Assembly (NCBI GenBank): GCA_934278925.1
Contig: CAKQWJ010000009.1
Coordinates: 3,125 to 67,124, forward strand
Direction: 5' to 3'
DNA from: an uncultured Clostridia bacterium
Lineage (GTDB): Bacteria; Bacillota; Clostridia; Peptostreptococcales; Anaerovoracaceae
Length of the DNA stretch: 64,000 bases
Shown: positions 52,625 to 61,640 of the stretch, piece after piece
Layout of the letters: every line of letters starts with the position of its first letter
Numbering within the stretch: position 1 is the stretch's first letter
The notes under the pieces: model-generated
Told to the model about the DNA's origin: nothing
What the model saw: the letters and a program-made list of their open reading frames with translations, nothing else
Database searches by the model: none
Position numbers and translations under genes: made by a program

Positions 52625-53679
52625 TGGGAAAGCGATACATTCGAATCGCCTGTTTTACCCCTCGGGGCCGGGAGCTGGCGGAGCGTTTGATGGCCAACTG
52701 GACGGAGTACATCCCCCTCCTCCGCTGCCGGGAGGAATCCTTGGAGGAATGGGCGGCGGAAGGATTTCGCATGCACCAGCCCCTGCTTTTTGTGGGGGCG
52801 GCGGGGATTGCCCTCCGCACGGTGGCGCCCCTGGTGAAGGATAAGCTGCAGGACAGCCCGGTGCTGGTGATGGACGAGCGGGGGAACCACGTCATCCCCC
52901 TTCTGTCCGGGCACATGGGCGGCGCCAACGCCCTGGCCCGGGAAATCGGTGCGCGCATCGGGGCGGATCCGGCCGTCACCACCGCCACGGATGTGAACGG
53001 ATGCTTTGCCATCGACGATTTCGCCCGGCGGAACGGGCTTCGCATCGGGAACCGGGAAGCCATCCGCCGGGTGTCCGAGAAACTGCTTTCGGGCAAAAAA
53101 ATCCTTCTTCGAAGTACCGTGCCGGCGGAGTTTTCCGGGAGTGTGCCGGAGAACGTGGTGCTTCGGCAGCCGGGAGACGGGTCGGCCGAAGACATGGGAG
53201 CCCCGGATGGGATTATCGGCTTTCCGGAGGCGGAGGCGCCGAAAGAATGTCTGACCCTGATTCCCCGGAAACTGGTGGTTGGAATGGGCTGCCGAAAAGG
53301 CGTGCCCTTTGAGAAGCTGAAGGAGTTTCTGGAAAAGGTGCTGGCGGAAGAGGGGCTGCAGCCGGAAGACATTCGGTGCATCGCCTCCGTGGACCGGAAA
53401 GCCGGGGAACCCGGGCTGATTCAGCTGGCGCAGTACTTCCGGGTTCCCTACCGCTTATTCACCCCGGCGGAGCTGGAGCGGGTCTCCGGCGAATTCCCGG
53501 AGTCGGAATTCGTCCGGAGAACCGTCGGCACGGGGAACGTGTGCCAGCGTGCCGCGGCCGCCGCAGCCGGCGGGGGCCGGGTGCGGCGGGGGAAGACGGC
53601 GATGGATGGGATGACCCTGTGCATCGCGGAGCAGGAGGAATGGCATTTTCAGTGGCAGGCGGAAAGGAATGAGATGTGA
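52621..53679 (+). CDS. cbiG: cobalt-precorrin-5A hydrolase
   Basis: 352 residues from ATG 52621; the open frame extends much further upstream through cbiF but the overlap start is the real one. CbiG features: FVGAAGIALRTVAPLVKDK (about 59), IPLLSGHMGGANALAREI (about 93), TATDVNGCFAIDDFA and the C-terminal VGMGCRKGVPFEKL (about 221) and VGTGNVCQRAA domains. It opens the ring lactone and releases acetaldehyde. Confidence 0.93.
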   Translation: MMGKRYIRIACFTPRGRELAERLMANWTEYIPLLRCREESLEEWAAEGFRMHQPLLFVGAAGIALRTVAPLVKDKLQDSPVLVMDERGNHVIPLLSGHMGGANALAREIGARIGADPAVTTATDVNGCFAIDDFARRNGLRIGNREAIRRVSEKLLSGKKILLRSTVPAEFSGSVPENVVLRQPGDGSAEDMGAPDGIIGFPEAEAPKECLTLIPRKLVVGMGCRKGVPFEKLKEFLEKVLAEEGLQPEDIRCIASVDRKAGEPGLIQLAQYFRVPYRLFTPAELERVSGEFPESEFVRRTVGTGNVCQRAAAAAAGGGRVRRGKTAMDGMTLCIAEQEEWHFQWQAERNEM

Positions 53680-54410
53680 AGGGGCATATTTATGTAATCG
53701 GAATGGGACCGGGAAAAAGGGACGGCATGACGGCGGAAGCCGCAGAGGCGGTGAGCGCCTGCGACATCATCGTGGGCTACACGGTCTACGCGGAGCTGAT
53801 TCGGAGGTCCTGGCCGGAGAAGGATTTTTTTACCACCCCCATGAGACAGGAAATCGCCCGGTGCCGGAAGTGCTATGAGCTGGCGGAAGCGGGGAAAACC
53901 GTGGGGCTGGTGTGCAGCGGGGATGCGGGCATTTACGGAATGGCGGCGCCCATGCTGGAACTGCAGCGGGAATACCCCGAAGCGGAAGTGACGGTGATTC
54001 CGGGCACCACGGCGGCGAGCAGCGGAGCGGCGGTGCTGGGGGCGCCCTTGAACCACGATTTCTGCGTGATTTCCCTCAGCGACCTGCTGACCCCGTGGGC
54101 GGTCATCGAACGGCGGATTCGCTGCGGTGTGCAGGGGGATTTTGTCATGGCCATCTACAATCCCTCCAGCCGAAAGCGGGCGGACTACCTGCAGAAGGCG
54201 GCGGACATCATGCTGGCGGCCGGGGCGGAACCGAACCGGGCTTGCGGCTACGTGGAGAACATCGGCCGGGATGGAACCCGGGCGGTGACCTGCACCCTGG
54301 CGGAGCTTCGGGAGGCGAAGGTGAACATGTTCACCACGGTGTACGTGGGAAATTCCCGGAGTTTTATTCAGGGCGGAAAGCTGATTACCCCCAGGGGGTA
54401 TGAATTGTAA
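53676..54410 (+). CDS. cbiH: cobalt-precorrin-3 C17-methyltransferase
   Basis: 244 residues from GTG 53676, overlapping the cbiG stop; AAAGGA is seven bases upstream. Methyltransferase motifs: YVIGMGPGKRDGMTAEA, VGYTVYAELI (about 31), CSGDAGIYGMAAPM (about 77) and PGTTAASSGAAVLGAPL (about 110). It performs ring contraction with C17 methylation. Confidence 0.95.
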   Translation: MKGHIYVIGMGPGKRDGMTAEAAEAVSACDIIVGYTVYAELIRRSWPEKDFFTTPMRQEIARCRKCYELAEAGKTVGLVCSGDAGIYGMAAPMLELQREYPEAEVTVIPGTTAASSGAAVLGAPLNHDFCVISLSDLLTPWAVIERRIRCGVQGDFVMAIYNPSSRKRADYLQKAADIMLAAGAEPNRACGYVENIGRDGTRAVTCTLAELREAKVNMFTTVYVGNSRSFIQGGKLITPRGYEL

Positions 54411-54419
54411 GGAGCGAAG

Positions 54420-56507
54420 ATGAAGAGAGTGCTGATCTACGGCGGTACCACGGAGGGACGGCGGCTGGCGGAAAAGCTGGCGGAAGCGGGAATTCCTTCC
54501 CTGGTGCTGGTGGCAACGGAATACGGGGAGCAGATGATGGTGCCGGGGGAGAAGTCCGGCCGAATTCAGGTGCGGCAGGGGCGTCTGACGGCGGCGGAGA
54601 TGGCGGCGCTGTACGAGCGGGAACGGCCGGCGGTCATCGTGGATGCCACCCATCCCTACGCGGAGGCGGTGAAAAAAAATATTCGGGAAAGCCGGGAGGG
54701 CTTCCGACAAATCCCATACTACCGGGTCTGCCGAAATCCGGAGGTGCCGGAGGAGCGGGACGATGCCAGGTATTTTGATTCCACCGCGGACTGCGTTCGA
54801 GCGCTGCGGTCTGTCACCGGAAACATTCTCCTCACCACCGGAAGCAAGACCCTTTCGGAATTTTGCCGGTGGCCGGATCTTCGGGAGCGGCTGTACGTCC
54901 GGGTGCTGCCCAGCGTGGAAAGCTTGGAAATCTGCCGGGAGCAGGGGATTCGGGGGGACCGAATCATCGCCATGCAGGGTCCCTTCTCTGAGGAAATGAA
55001 CCGACAGATGCTGCAGGAGACCCATTCCGAAATCCTGGTGATGAAGGAAAGCGGCCGAACCGGCGGAGAAGCCGCCCGAATTCAGGCGGCGGAGAAGGCG
55101 GGGGCGACGTGCTATATTATCCGCCGGCCTCGTGCCGCAGAGGAAGGCCTTTCCCTGGAGGGAGTGTTCTCGGAAATTCGAAAGCGGTTCCTGCCGGAGG
55201 AGGGTACCGAGAATGCAGTCGGAGCGGATACGTGCCTTGGAAATTCCGGCAAAACCCGGTTAAAGGTGGTGCTGGTGGGCATCGGCATGAACGGAGAACG
55301 CCATCTTACGCCGGAAGCCCGGCGGGCGCTGGACCGGGCGCAGGTGCTTTTCGGGGCGCCCCGCATGCTGGAGTCCTTTGCCGGAAATTACAAAAAATAC
55401 CCTTTCTATACGGGGGACCGTATCCTGCCGATTCTTTCGGATTTTCAAGAGACGTCTCGGGAAGAGACGGTCTGTGCGGGCATCCTCTTTTCCGGGGATA
55501 CGGGATTCTACAGCGGATGCCGCAATCTGGTTCCGGCGCTACAGAAACTGGACGGAGCGGAGGTGCAGGTGCTTCCGGGCATTTCTTCCGTCTCCGCCCT
55601 GGCGGCGGCGGTTGGAATCTGCTGGCAGGACGGAAAGATTCTCAGTACCCACGGAATTTCGGAAGAGGACTGGATACCGGAATTCCTGGATGCGGCAAAG
55701 CACCGGGCGAAAACCTTCCTGATCACTTCCGGCGCAAAGGACGTGCGGCGGATGGGACAGCTGCTGGCGGAGCGGCATCGGGGAAATTGCATCTGTCACA
55801 TCGGGTGCAATCTGGGAATGGCACAGGAACAGATTCTCCGGCTCTCGCCGGAGGCGTGCATGGATTTCCGAGAACCGGGATTGTGCACGGTGCTGGTGGA
55901 GAATCCGGAACCGCAGCCTCGCCGGCTCACCCCGGGAATGGTGGATGATGCTTTTACCCGGGAGAAGGTGCCTATGACCAAAGAAGAGGTGCGGGCGCTG
56001 TCTATTTGCAAGCTGCACCTCACCGCGCCGGCGGTGGTGTACGATATCGGAAGCGGCAGCGGCTCGGTGTCGGTGGAGATGGCCGGGCTGGATCCGTCGG
56101 TGAAGGTGTACAGCATCGAGGTGAAGGAGGATGCGTACGATCTGACCTGTCGGAATGTTGAGAAATTTGGTTTTGTCAACGTAACAGCGGTGCGGGGTGC
56201 CGCCCCGGAATGCCTGAAATCCCTGCCGGATCCCACCCACGTCTTTATCGGCGGCAGCGGCGGGCACCTGGAGGAGATTCTGGTGCACCTGATGAATCGG
56301 AAGAGGCCCATCCGGGTGGTGCTGAACACCGTTACGCTGGAAACCCTGGCGGAAGCTTCCCGGCTGATGGAGAAGTACGAGCTGGAGGGGGAAATCTGCC
56401 AGGTGCAGGTGAGCCGAAGCCGGAAGGCGGGGTCGTATCACCTGATGCAAGGACAAAACCCGGTGAATATCATTTCATTTGATCTTCTGCCGGGGGATAA
56501 GAATTGA
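54420..56507 (+). CDS. cbiJET: trifunctional CbiJ-CbiE-CbiT fusion
   Basis: 695 residues in three enzymes. Residues 1-255: CbiJ, cobalt-precorrin-6A reductase (LIYGGTTEGRRLAEKLAEAG, VIVDATHPYAEAVKKN, TTGSKTL). Residues about 281-490: CbiE, C5-methyltransferase (VLVGIGMNGERHLTPEA, ILFSGDTGFYSGC, LPGISSVSALAAAVG). Residues about 518-695: CbiT, C15-methyltransferase/decarboxylase (PMTKEEVRAL, SAM motif VYDIGSGSGSVSVEMA at about 541, FIGGSGGHLEEIL). CbiE-CbiT fusions are common (CobL); the added reductase joins three consecutive steps in one chain. No stop or frameshift between domains. Confidence 0.93.
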   Translation: MKRVLIYGGTTEGRRLAEKLAEAGIPSLVLVATEYGEQMMVPGEKSGRIQVRQGRLTAAEMAALYERERPAVIVDATHPYAEAVKKNIRESREGFRQIPYYRVCRNPEVPEERDDARYFDSTADCVRALRSVTGNILLTTGSKTLSEFCRWPDLRERLYVRVLPSVESLEICREQGIRGDRIIAMQGPFSEEMNRQMLQETHSEILVMKESGRTGGEAARIQAAEKAGATCYIIRRPRAAEEGLSLEGVFSEIRKRFLPEEGTENAVGADTCLGNSGKTRLKVVLVGIGMNGERHLTPEARRALDRAQVLFGAPRMLESFAGNYKKYPFYTGDRILPILSDFQETSREETVCAGILFSGDTGFYSGCRNLVPALQKLDGAEVQVLPGISSVSALAAAVGICWQDGKILSTHGISEEDWIPEFLDAAKHRAKTFLITSGAKDVRRMGQLLAERHRGNCICHIGCNLGMAQEQILRLSPEACMDFREPGLCTVLVENPEPQPRRLTPGMVDDAFTREKVPMTKEEVRALSICKLHLTAPAVVYDIGSGSGSVSVEMAGLDPSVKVYSIEVKEDAYDLTCRNVEKFGFVNVTAVRGAAPECLKSLPDPTHVFIGGSGGHLEEILVHLMNRKRPIRVVLNTVTLETLAEASRLMEKYELEGEICQVQVSRSRKAGSYHLMQGQNPVNIISFDLLPGDKN

Positions 56508-56528
56508 GATTGTAAAAAGGGGAAAACC

Positions 56529-57908
56529 ATGAAGTATTCAAGAATTGTCATCGCTGCTACCGGCAGCGGAAACGGGAAGACGACGGTGACATGCAGTCTG
56601 CTTCGGGCATTGCAGCAGCGGGGCGTTTCGGTATGTTCTTTTAAGTGCGGGCCGGACTACATCGATCCCCTGTACCACCGAAACGTAATCGGGATACCCA
56701 CGGGAAATCTGGATCTGTTTTTTACGGATGAAAAGCGGACACGGAGTATTTTTCGCCGGGAATTCGCCGGGGAGGTGGCGGTCGTCGAAGGGGTGATGGG
56801 CCTGTACGACGGGCTGGCCGGGATAAAGCGAGAGGCATCCACCTATCATATGGCGGAGGCGTTGGATGCGCCGATTATCCTGGTGACAAACGGCTACGGA
56901 AAAGGCCGTTCTGTTATTGCGGAATTGAAAGGATTTCTGGATTTTGACCGGAGCAAACGAATCGCCGGCGTGATTCTGAACCGAGTATCCGCCGCATTCA
57001 GCGAGATTCTCGTGCCAATCATCGAAGAAGAGCTGGGCATTCCGGTGCTGGGCTGTCTGCCCAACCGGAAGGACGATTTCTTCCAGACCCGCTATCTGGG
57101 ACTGGTGCTTCCCAATGAGGTGAAGGATTTTCGAAAGCAGCTGCAGACCCAGGCGAAGCTTTTTGAGCGGCACGTGGATGTGGATCGAATTCTGGAAATT
57201 GCCCGGGGAGCGAAACCTTTTCCGGAAGAGGCGGAGCCGCCGGATGCCTGGATGGGGGAAGCGCTTCGCCGGGACCGGTGGAAACCCCTCCGAATCGGCG
57301 TAGCTCAAGATGAAGCCTTCTGCTTCTATTACCGGGAGAACCGAGAAATGATTCAGGATCTGGGTGTGGAATTGGTGGAATTCTCTCCGATGACGGATGA
57401 ACACCTGCCGAAGGATATTTGCGGATTGTGGTTCGGCGGCGGGTACCCGGAGCTGCACCTGGCGGCGCTCAGCGGAAACCGCAGCCTGATTGATGAGATA
57501 CAGGCATTGGCTCGGGAAGGAATTCCAATCCGCGGGGAGTGCGGCGGCTTCATGTATCTGGGGGACTCCATCGAAGACGCGTCGGGGCGGGTCTGGCCTA
57601 TGGCAGGCATTCATCCCGGACGGAGTTTTCACAGCAAAAGCCGACGTCATTTCGGATACGTGACGCTGACCTCCCATGAGACCGGGGCATCCATCCGAGG
57701 TCATGAGTACCACTATTACGACTGCGACGATAACGGAACCGCCTACACGGCGGAAAAACCGGTGACGGGCAAACAGTGGGAGTGCATCGTGGAGAAGGGG
57801 GCGCAGCAGATGGGCTTCCCCCATTTGTACTATCCGTCCAATCCGGAGTTCGCAAAAAACTTCGTCCGGGAATGCCGCCGATGGGCAGAGGAGCGTGAGC
57901 AGAAATGA
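56529..57908 (+). CDS. cbiA: cobyrinic acid a,c-diamide synthase
   Basis: 459 residues. P-loop ATGSGNGKTTVTCSL (residues 10-24), CGPDYIDPLYH (about 39), EGVMGLYDGLAG (about 87) and the glutaminase Cys in RGECGGFMYLG (about 338) with SKSRRHFGYVTL near 375. It amidates the a and c side chains using glutamine and ATP. The next small gene overlaps its stop by four bases. Confidence 0.95.
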   Translation: MKYSRIVIAATGSGNGKTTVTCSLLRALQQRGVSVCSFKCGPDYIDPLYHRNVIGIPTGNLDLFFTDEKRTRSIFRREFAGEVAVVEGVMGLYDGLAGIKREASTYHMAEALDAPIILVTNGYGKGRSVIAELKGFLDFDRSKRIAGVILNRVSAAFSEILVPIIEEELGIPVLGCLPNRKDDFFQTRYLGLVLPNEVKDFRKQLQTQAKLFERHVDVDRILEIARGAKPFPEEAEPPDAWMGEALRRDRWKPLRIGVAQDEAFCFYYRENREMIQDLGVELVEFSPMTDEHLPKDICGLWFGGGYPELHLAALSGNRSLIDEIQALAREGIPIRGECGGFMYLGDSIEDASGRVWPMAGIHPGRSFHSKSRRHFGYVTLTSHETGASIRGHEYHYYDCDDNGTAYTAEKPVTGKQWECIVEKGAQQMGFPHLYYPSNPEFAKNFVRECRRWAEEREQK

Positions 57909-58156
57909 AAAATTCCTTTTATTACTTCGAAAACCGGGAGTGCCAATACTATCCCTGCCACAAGGGAATGGCGGAAATGAACTGCCTGTTCTGCTACTGC
58001 CCCCTGTATTTTCTCCCGGATTGCCCCGGAAAGCGGGTACAGATTGAACGGGACGGGAGGGTGATTCTGAGCTGCATGGATTGCGACTACCCGCACCGGC
58101 CGGAGAACTACGGCGAAATGATGAAGCTCCTTCAGAAAGCGATTCGGGAGCGATAG
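57905..58156 (+). CDS. Cys-rich small domain protein in the cobalamin operon
   Basis: 83 residues with nine cysteines in a CxxxxCH...CLFCYCPLY...C...CMDCDYPH arrangement, matching the Cys-rich small domain that is sometimes fused to adenosylcobinamide amidohydrolase (CbiZ). The ligand pattern suggests a metal or Fe-S site. It overlaps cbiA (ATGA) and lies before cobT, so it is made with the pathway. Its biochemical role is not known. Confidence 0.85.
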   Translation: MKNSFYYFENRECQYYPCHKGMAEMNCLFCYCPLYFLPDCPGKRVQIERDGRVILSCMDCDYPHRPENYGEMMKLLQKAIRER

Positions 58157-58177
58157 AGAGAAATGAAGGGGAGGACG

Positions 58178-59266
58178 ATGGAGATTTGTAAAAAAAATAT
58201 TTCCGCCGCGGCGGTATTGTCCGGCCAAATTACCGTTCCAAAGGTGTCGGAGGAGTGGCGCAGGGAAATTCAAGGGGAGTGGGATCGAATTGCAAAACCC
58301 CTGGGCAGCTTCGGCAAGCTGGAGGAAATTCACACCGCCATCGGTGCCATCCGGCAGTGCCGGGTACCGGACCTGGATCACATGGAGCTGCTGGTATGCT
58401 GCGGCGACCACGGAATTGTGGAAGAAGGGGTGAGCCAGTCCGGACAGGAGGTGACGGCCATCTGCGCAGAAAACATCGGAAAGGGTCAAAGCTGCGCGGG
58501 CATATTGGCGGCAGCGGCCCATGCAAAAATCCGAGCCATCGATGTGGGCATTCATCAACCGGGGCCGGTGCCGGGAACGGAGTTTCGGCGAGTGGCCGAT
58601 GGAACGAAGAACTTTCTAAAGGAACCGGCCATGAGCCGGGCGCAGTTCCGGGATGCACTGCAGGTGGGCCTGGACCTGGCGGCGGAGTGCCGGGAAGCCG
58701 GCGTAAGCGTGTTGGGCGTGGGCGAGATGGGCATCGGAAATACCACGTCGGCGGCGGTGCTGGCGGGAAGAATGGTGGGCCTTTCAGCGGAAGAAGTGAC
58801 CGGCCGGGGGGCCGGTCTGGACGGGGCCGGACTGCAGCGTAAGAGAAAGGTCGTCGAAAAGGCGCTGGAGATGCCCGGCGTGGGCTCGGACGTGGAAGCC
58901 ATATGGTGCCGGTTCGGCGGCCTGGAGCTGACGGCGATGATGGGCATCATCCTGGGAGGCGGCCTTTATGGCATTCCGGTGGTGCTGGACGGACTGCTGA
59001 GCCTGGTATCTGCGGAAGCCGCGGAGCGATTGGTTCCGGGAATTCGGGAATACATGATTCCCTCCCATATCAGCCGGGAACCGGCGGCCCGCCGCCTGGC
59101 GGAGAGTCTGGAACTGGAACCGGTGCTGGATGCGGGCATGGGTGCCGGGGAAGGCGCCGGTGCGGCCATGATGATGTCCCTGCTTCGGGATGTGAACCGG
59201 GTGTACCGGGAGGCGAAGCGGTTCGATGGATACGGCATGGAACCCTATACCCGCTATGAAGAGTAA
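58178..59266 (+). CDS. cobT: nicotinate mononucleotide:DMB phosphoribosyltransferase
   Basis: 362 residues from ATG 58178, placed after AGGGGAGG; ATG 58163 lies before that site. CobT features: WDRIAKPLGSFGKLE (about 33), CCGDHGIVEEGVSQSG (about 75), GEMGIGNTTSAAVLAG (about 182) and the catalytic Glu in GMGAGEGAGAAM (about 325). It activates the lower-ligand base. No bza genes are present for anaerobic dimethylbenzimidazole synthesis, so the base may be another one or be imported. Confidence 0.94.
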   Translation: MEICKKNISAAAVLSGQITVPKVSEEWRREIQGEWDRIAKPLGSFGKLEEIHTAIGAIRQCRVPDLDHMELLVCCGDHGIVEEGVSQSGQEVTAICAENIGKGQSCAGILAAAAHAKIRAIDVGIHQPGPVPGTEFRRVADGTKNFLKEPAMSRAQFRDALQVGLDLAAECREAGVSVLGVGEMGIGNTTSAAVLAGRMVGLSAEEVTGRGAGLDGAGLQRKRKVVEKALEMPGVGSDVEAIWCRFGGLELTAMMGIILGGGLYGIPVVLDGLLSLVSAEAAERLVPGIREYMIPSHISREPAARRLAESLELEPVLDAGMGAGEGAGAAMMMSLLRDVNRVYREAKRFDGYGMEPYTRYEE

Positions 59267-59290
59267 GAGATTCGCAAGGAGGAAGGAACG

Positions 59291-59854
59291 ATGATGGTAT
59301 TGGTAACCGGCGGCAGCGGCAGCGGGAAATCCGCTTTTGCGGAAGAGCGGGCTCTTTCCTTTGGAAACCCCGATGCCTATTACGCCGCTACCATGGAAGT
59401 GATGGACAGAGAATCCGTTCGCCGGGTGGAGCGGCATCGGCAGATGCGGGAAGGAAAGGGGTGGATTACCCTGGAGCAGCCCCGGGATATTGAAGACATC
59501 ACCGGACGCATTCGCAGCTACGACTCCGTGGTTTTAGTGGAGTGCCTCACCAACCTGGTGGCCAACGAAATGTATCGGGAGGACGAAGAGTGTGAGAATC
59601 TGAGGGAATGCATTGGGAAAATCACCGGGGGAATCGCCGACCTGGCGGATTCCGTGGAAAATCTGGTGGTGGTCACCGGAGATGTTTTTGACGATGGAGT
59701 ATCTGCCGCACCGGCGCTTCGGAACTATCTGCAGGTCCTGGGCAATGTAAACCGGGAGCTGGCCGCGATGGCGGACGAAGTGGTGGAAGTGGTGGTGGGA
59801 ATTCCCGTCTATCGGAAAGGAGAACGCGCGCGTGAAAATAACATCTGTTTTTAA
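59291..59854 (+). CDS. cobU: adenosylcobinamide kinase/guanylyltransferase
   Basis: 187 residues. P-loop VTGGSGSGKSAFAEER (residues 5-20), ERHRQMREGKGWITLE (with the guanylylated His, about 51) and VLVECLTNLVAN (about 80). The end, VNRELAAMADEVVEVVVGIP, is usual for CobU. It phosphorylates cobinamide and transfers GMP. A second CobU-like domain is encoded at 60624. Its 3' end overlaps cobS by 23 bases. Confidence 0.92.
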   Translation: MMVLVTGGSGSGKSAFAEERALSFGNPDAYYAATMEVMDRESVRRVERHRQMREGKGWITLEQPRDIEDITGRIRSYDSVVLVECLTNLVANEMYREDEECENLRECIGKITGGIADLADSVENLVVVTGDVFDDGVSAAPALRNYLQVLGNVNRELAAMADEVVEVVVGIPVYRKGERARENNICF

Positions 59855-60611
59855 ATCCGTGACGGTGGCTTTTTCCATGTATTCTCGGATTCCCATGCCC
59901 CGATTTCGCTGGGAAACGGAGGATATGCGGTACCACCTGTGCTTCTTTCCCTGGGTAGGGGGCGTGATCGGCATCCTGGAATACCTGTGGTTTCTCGGGG
60001 TCGCTCGCTTGGGAATCGGTCCGGCGGCGGCCACACTCATCGCGCTGAGCGTTCCCATCCTGGTGACCGGCGGCTTCCACCTGGACGGGTTCATGGACAC
60101 TTGCGACGCCCTGTCCTCCTGGCGCACCCGGGAAGAGCGGCTGCAGATTCTGTCGGATCCTCACATCGGGGCATTCTCGGTGATTCGGCTGGCATTGTTC
60201 GGACTGATCTACGGGGCGGCGCTGTCGGAACTGACGGCGGAAGGCCGAATTCTGTGGATGGGGACATTCTTCCTCGCTCGCTGCCTCAGCGGGTACACGG
60301 TGGTCACCTTCCCGAAAGCGAAGAAGAACGGGCTGGCCCGAACGGAATCGGACACCGCAGCCCGGAGAACTACGGGCATCCTTCTTCTGCTGCAAGCGGG
60401 TCTCTGCATTGCCTGGATGCTGTGGCGGTCTCCGGCGGCCGGCGGCACGGTGCTGGCGATTGCCCTGCTGGGAACCCTTCATTACCGCCGGTTCAGCGAC
60501 CGGAAATTCGGTGGGATTACCGGCGATCTGGCGGGCTGGTTCCTGTGTCGCATGGAGCTGGCCATGGCGCTGGGCCTTTGGGCAGTCGGCATCTTTACCG
60601 GAATCTTATAA
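59832..60611 (+). CDS. cobS: adenosylcobinamide-GDP ribazoletransferase
   Basis: 259 residues from GTG 59832, with AAAGGAG just upstream inside cobU. Multi-pass membrane protein (about six segments) with the CobS signature YSRIPMPRF near the start and HLDGFMDTCDALSS (about 82), whose Asp residues bind Mg. It joins GDP-cobinamide with alpha-ribazole (phosphate). Confidence 0.94.
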   Translation: MKITSVFKSVTVAFSMYSRIPMPRFRWETEDMRYHLCFFPWVGGVIGILEYLWFLGVARLGIGPAAATLIALSVPILVTGGFHLDGFMDTCDALSSWRTREERLQILSDPHIGAFSVIRLALFGLIYGAALSELTAEGRILWMGTFFLARCLSGYTVVTFPKAKKNGLARTESDTAARRTTGILLLLQAGLCIAWMLWRSPAAGGTVLAIALLGTLHYRRFSDRKFGGITGDLAGWFLCRMELAMALGLWAVGIFTGIL

Positions 60612-60623
60612 GGAGAGTGAAAC

Positions 60624-61640
60624 ATGAAACTGATTATCGGCGGATACGCCCAAGGTAAAACCAAGTACGGGGAAGACCGCTTTCCCGGCCACATTCTCTA
60701 TGACGAGGCGAATTTCTCGCTGCGGTACCGGGAAGCACCCGGCACAAAAATCTTGATTAACCATCTGCATCGGATTATCCGGGAGAAGCTGGAAATGGGA
60801 CAAACGGAAGAGGAGATTCTTCGGGAGATGGAAGAAGTCGCCCGGAACCATCCGGACTGCGTATTTATTTCCGACGAAATCGGCAGCGGCATCGTGCCCA
60901 TGGATCCCCTGGACCGCCGGTGGCGGGAAGTGACCGGTCGGATTCTCATCTGGATCGCGGCGGAATCCGATGAAGTGATTCGGCTGTTCTGCGGAATCCC
61001 CCAGGTGATTAAGAAAGAACTTCCTGCAGCGCGTCACATCTTCCTGATTCGCCACGGGGCCACCCCGGGCAATCTGGAGCATCGCTACATCGGAAGAACC
61101 GACGAATCCCTGTCGGAAACGGGGCGGCGGGAAATCGAAGAGCGCTGCTATCCGATCTGCGATGCGGTGTTCTGTAGTCCCATGCGGCGCTGCCGGGAGA
61201 CCGCCGGACTCATCGATCCGGCGCGAATACCGGTGGAAGTGGCGGATTTCCGGGAAACGGATTTCGGTCGCTTTGAGGGCCATACCTACCAAGAGCTGCA
61301 GGACGATCCCGAATATCGGCACTGGCTCCGAAAGGAAGGGACCATTCCTTTCCCGGACGGGGAAAGCCGGGAGGAAGTCCGGGAACGGGTGTTGGAAGGC
61401 TGGCAAAAAATGCTGAAGGAAGCCGAAGACCGGGAGAACATCGCTCTGGTGATTCACGGCGGCACCATCATGACTCTCCTGTCAGAGCTCTTCGGCGGAA
61501 ACTATTACAACTATCAGGTTAGAAACGGAGAAGGATATTCATTTGATGTATCACGGGACGGCATTTGCAGCGGGCTTCGTGCTCGATCTTATTCTGGGGG
61601 ATCCGGAGAATTGGAACCATCCGGTGCGGCGAATCGGTAA
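60624..61640 (+). CDS. cobC: CobU-like domain fused to CobC alpha-ribazole phosphatase
   Basis: 338 residues. Residues 1-130 are a second CobU-like domain: P-loop GGYAQGKTKYGE, then DEIGSGIVPMDPLDRRWREV (about 93), the CobU C-terminal signature, but with a short middle that lacks an obvious guanylylation His. Residues about 138-310 are a histidine phosphatase: LIRHGATPGN (phospho-His), CSPMRRCRET and LVIHGGTIMT. The last 33 residues overlap the start of cbiB and may be just read-through. Likely removes the phosphate of ribazole phosphate or cobalamin phosphate; the role of the first domain is uncertain. Confidence 0.85.
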   Translation: MKLIIGGYAQGKTKYGEDRFPGHILYDEANFSLRYREAPGTKILINHLHRIIREKLEMGQTEEEILREMEEVARNHPDCVFISDEIGSGIVPMDPLDRRWREVTGRILIWIAAESDEVIRLFCGIPQVIKKELPAARHIFLIRHGATPGNLEHRYIGRTDESLSETGRREIEERCYPICDAVFCSPMRRCRETAGLIDPARIPVEVADFRETDFGRFEGHTYQELQDDPEYRHWLRKEGTIPFPDGESREEVRERVLEGWQKMLKEAEDRENIALVIHGGTIMTLLSELFGGNYYNYQVRNGEGYSFDVSRDGICSGLRARSYSGGSGELEPSGAANR

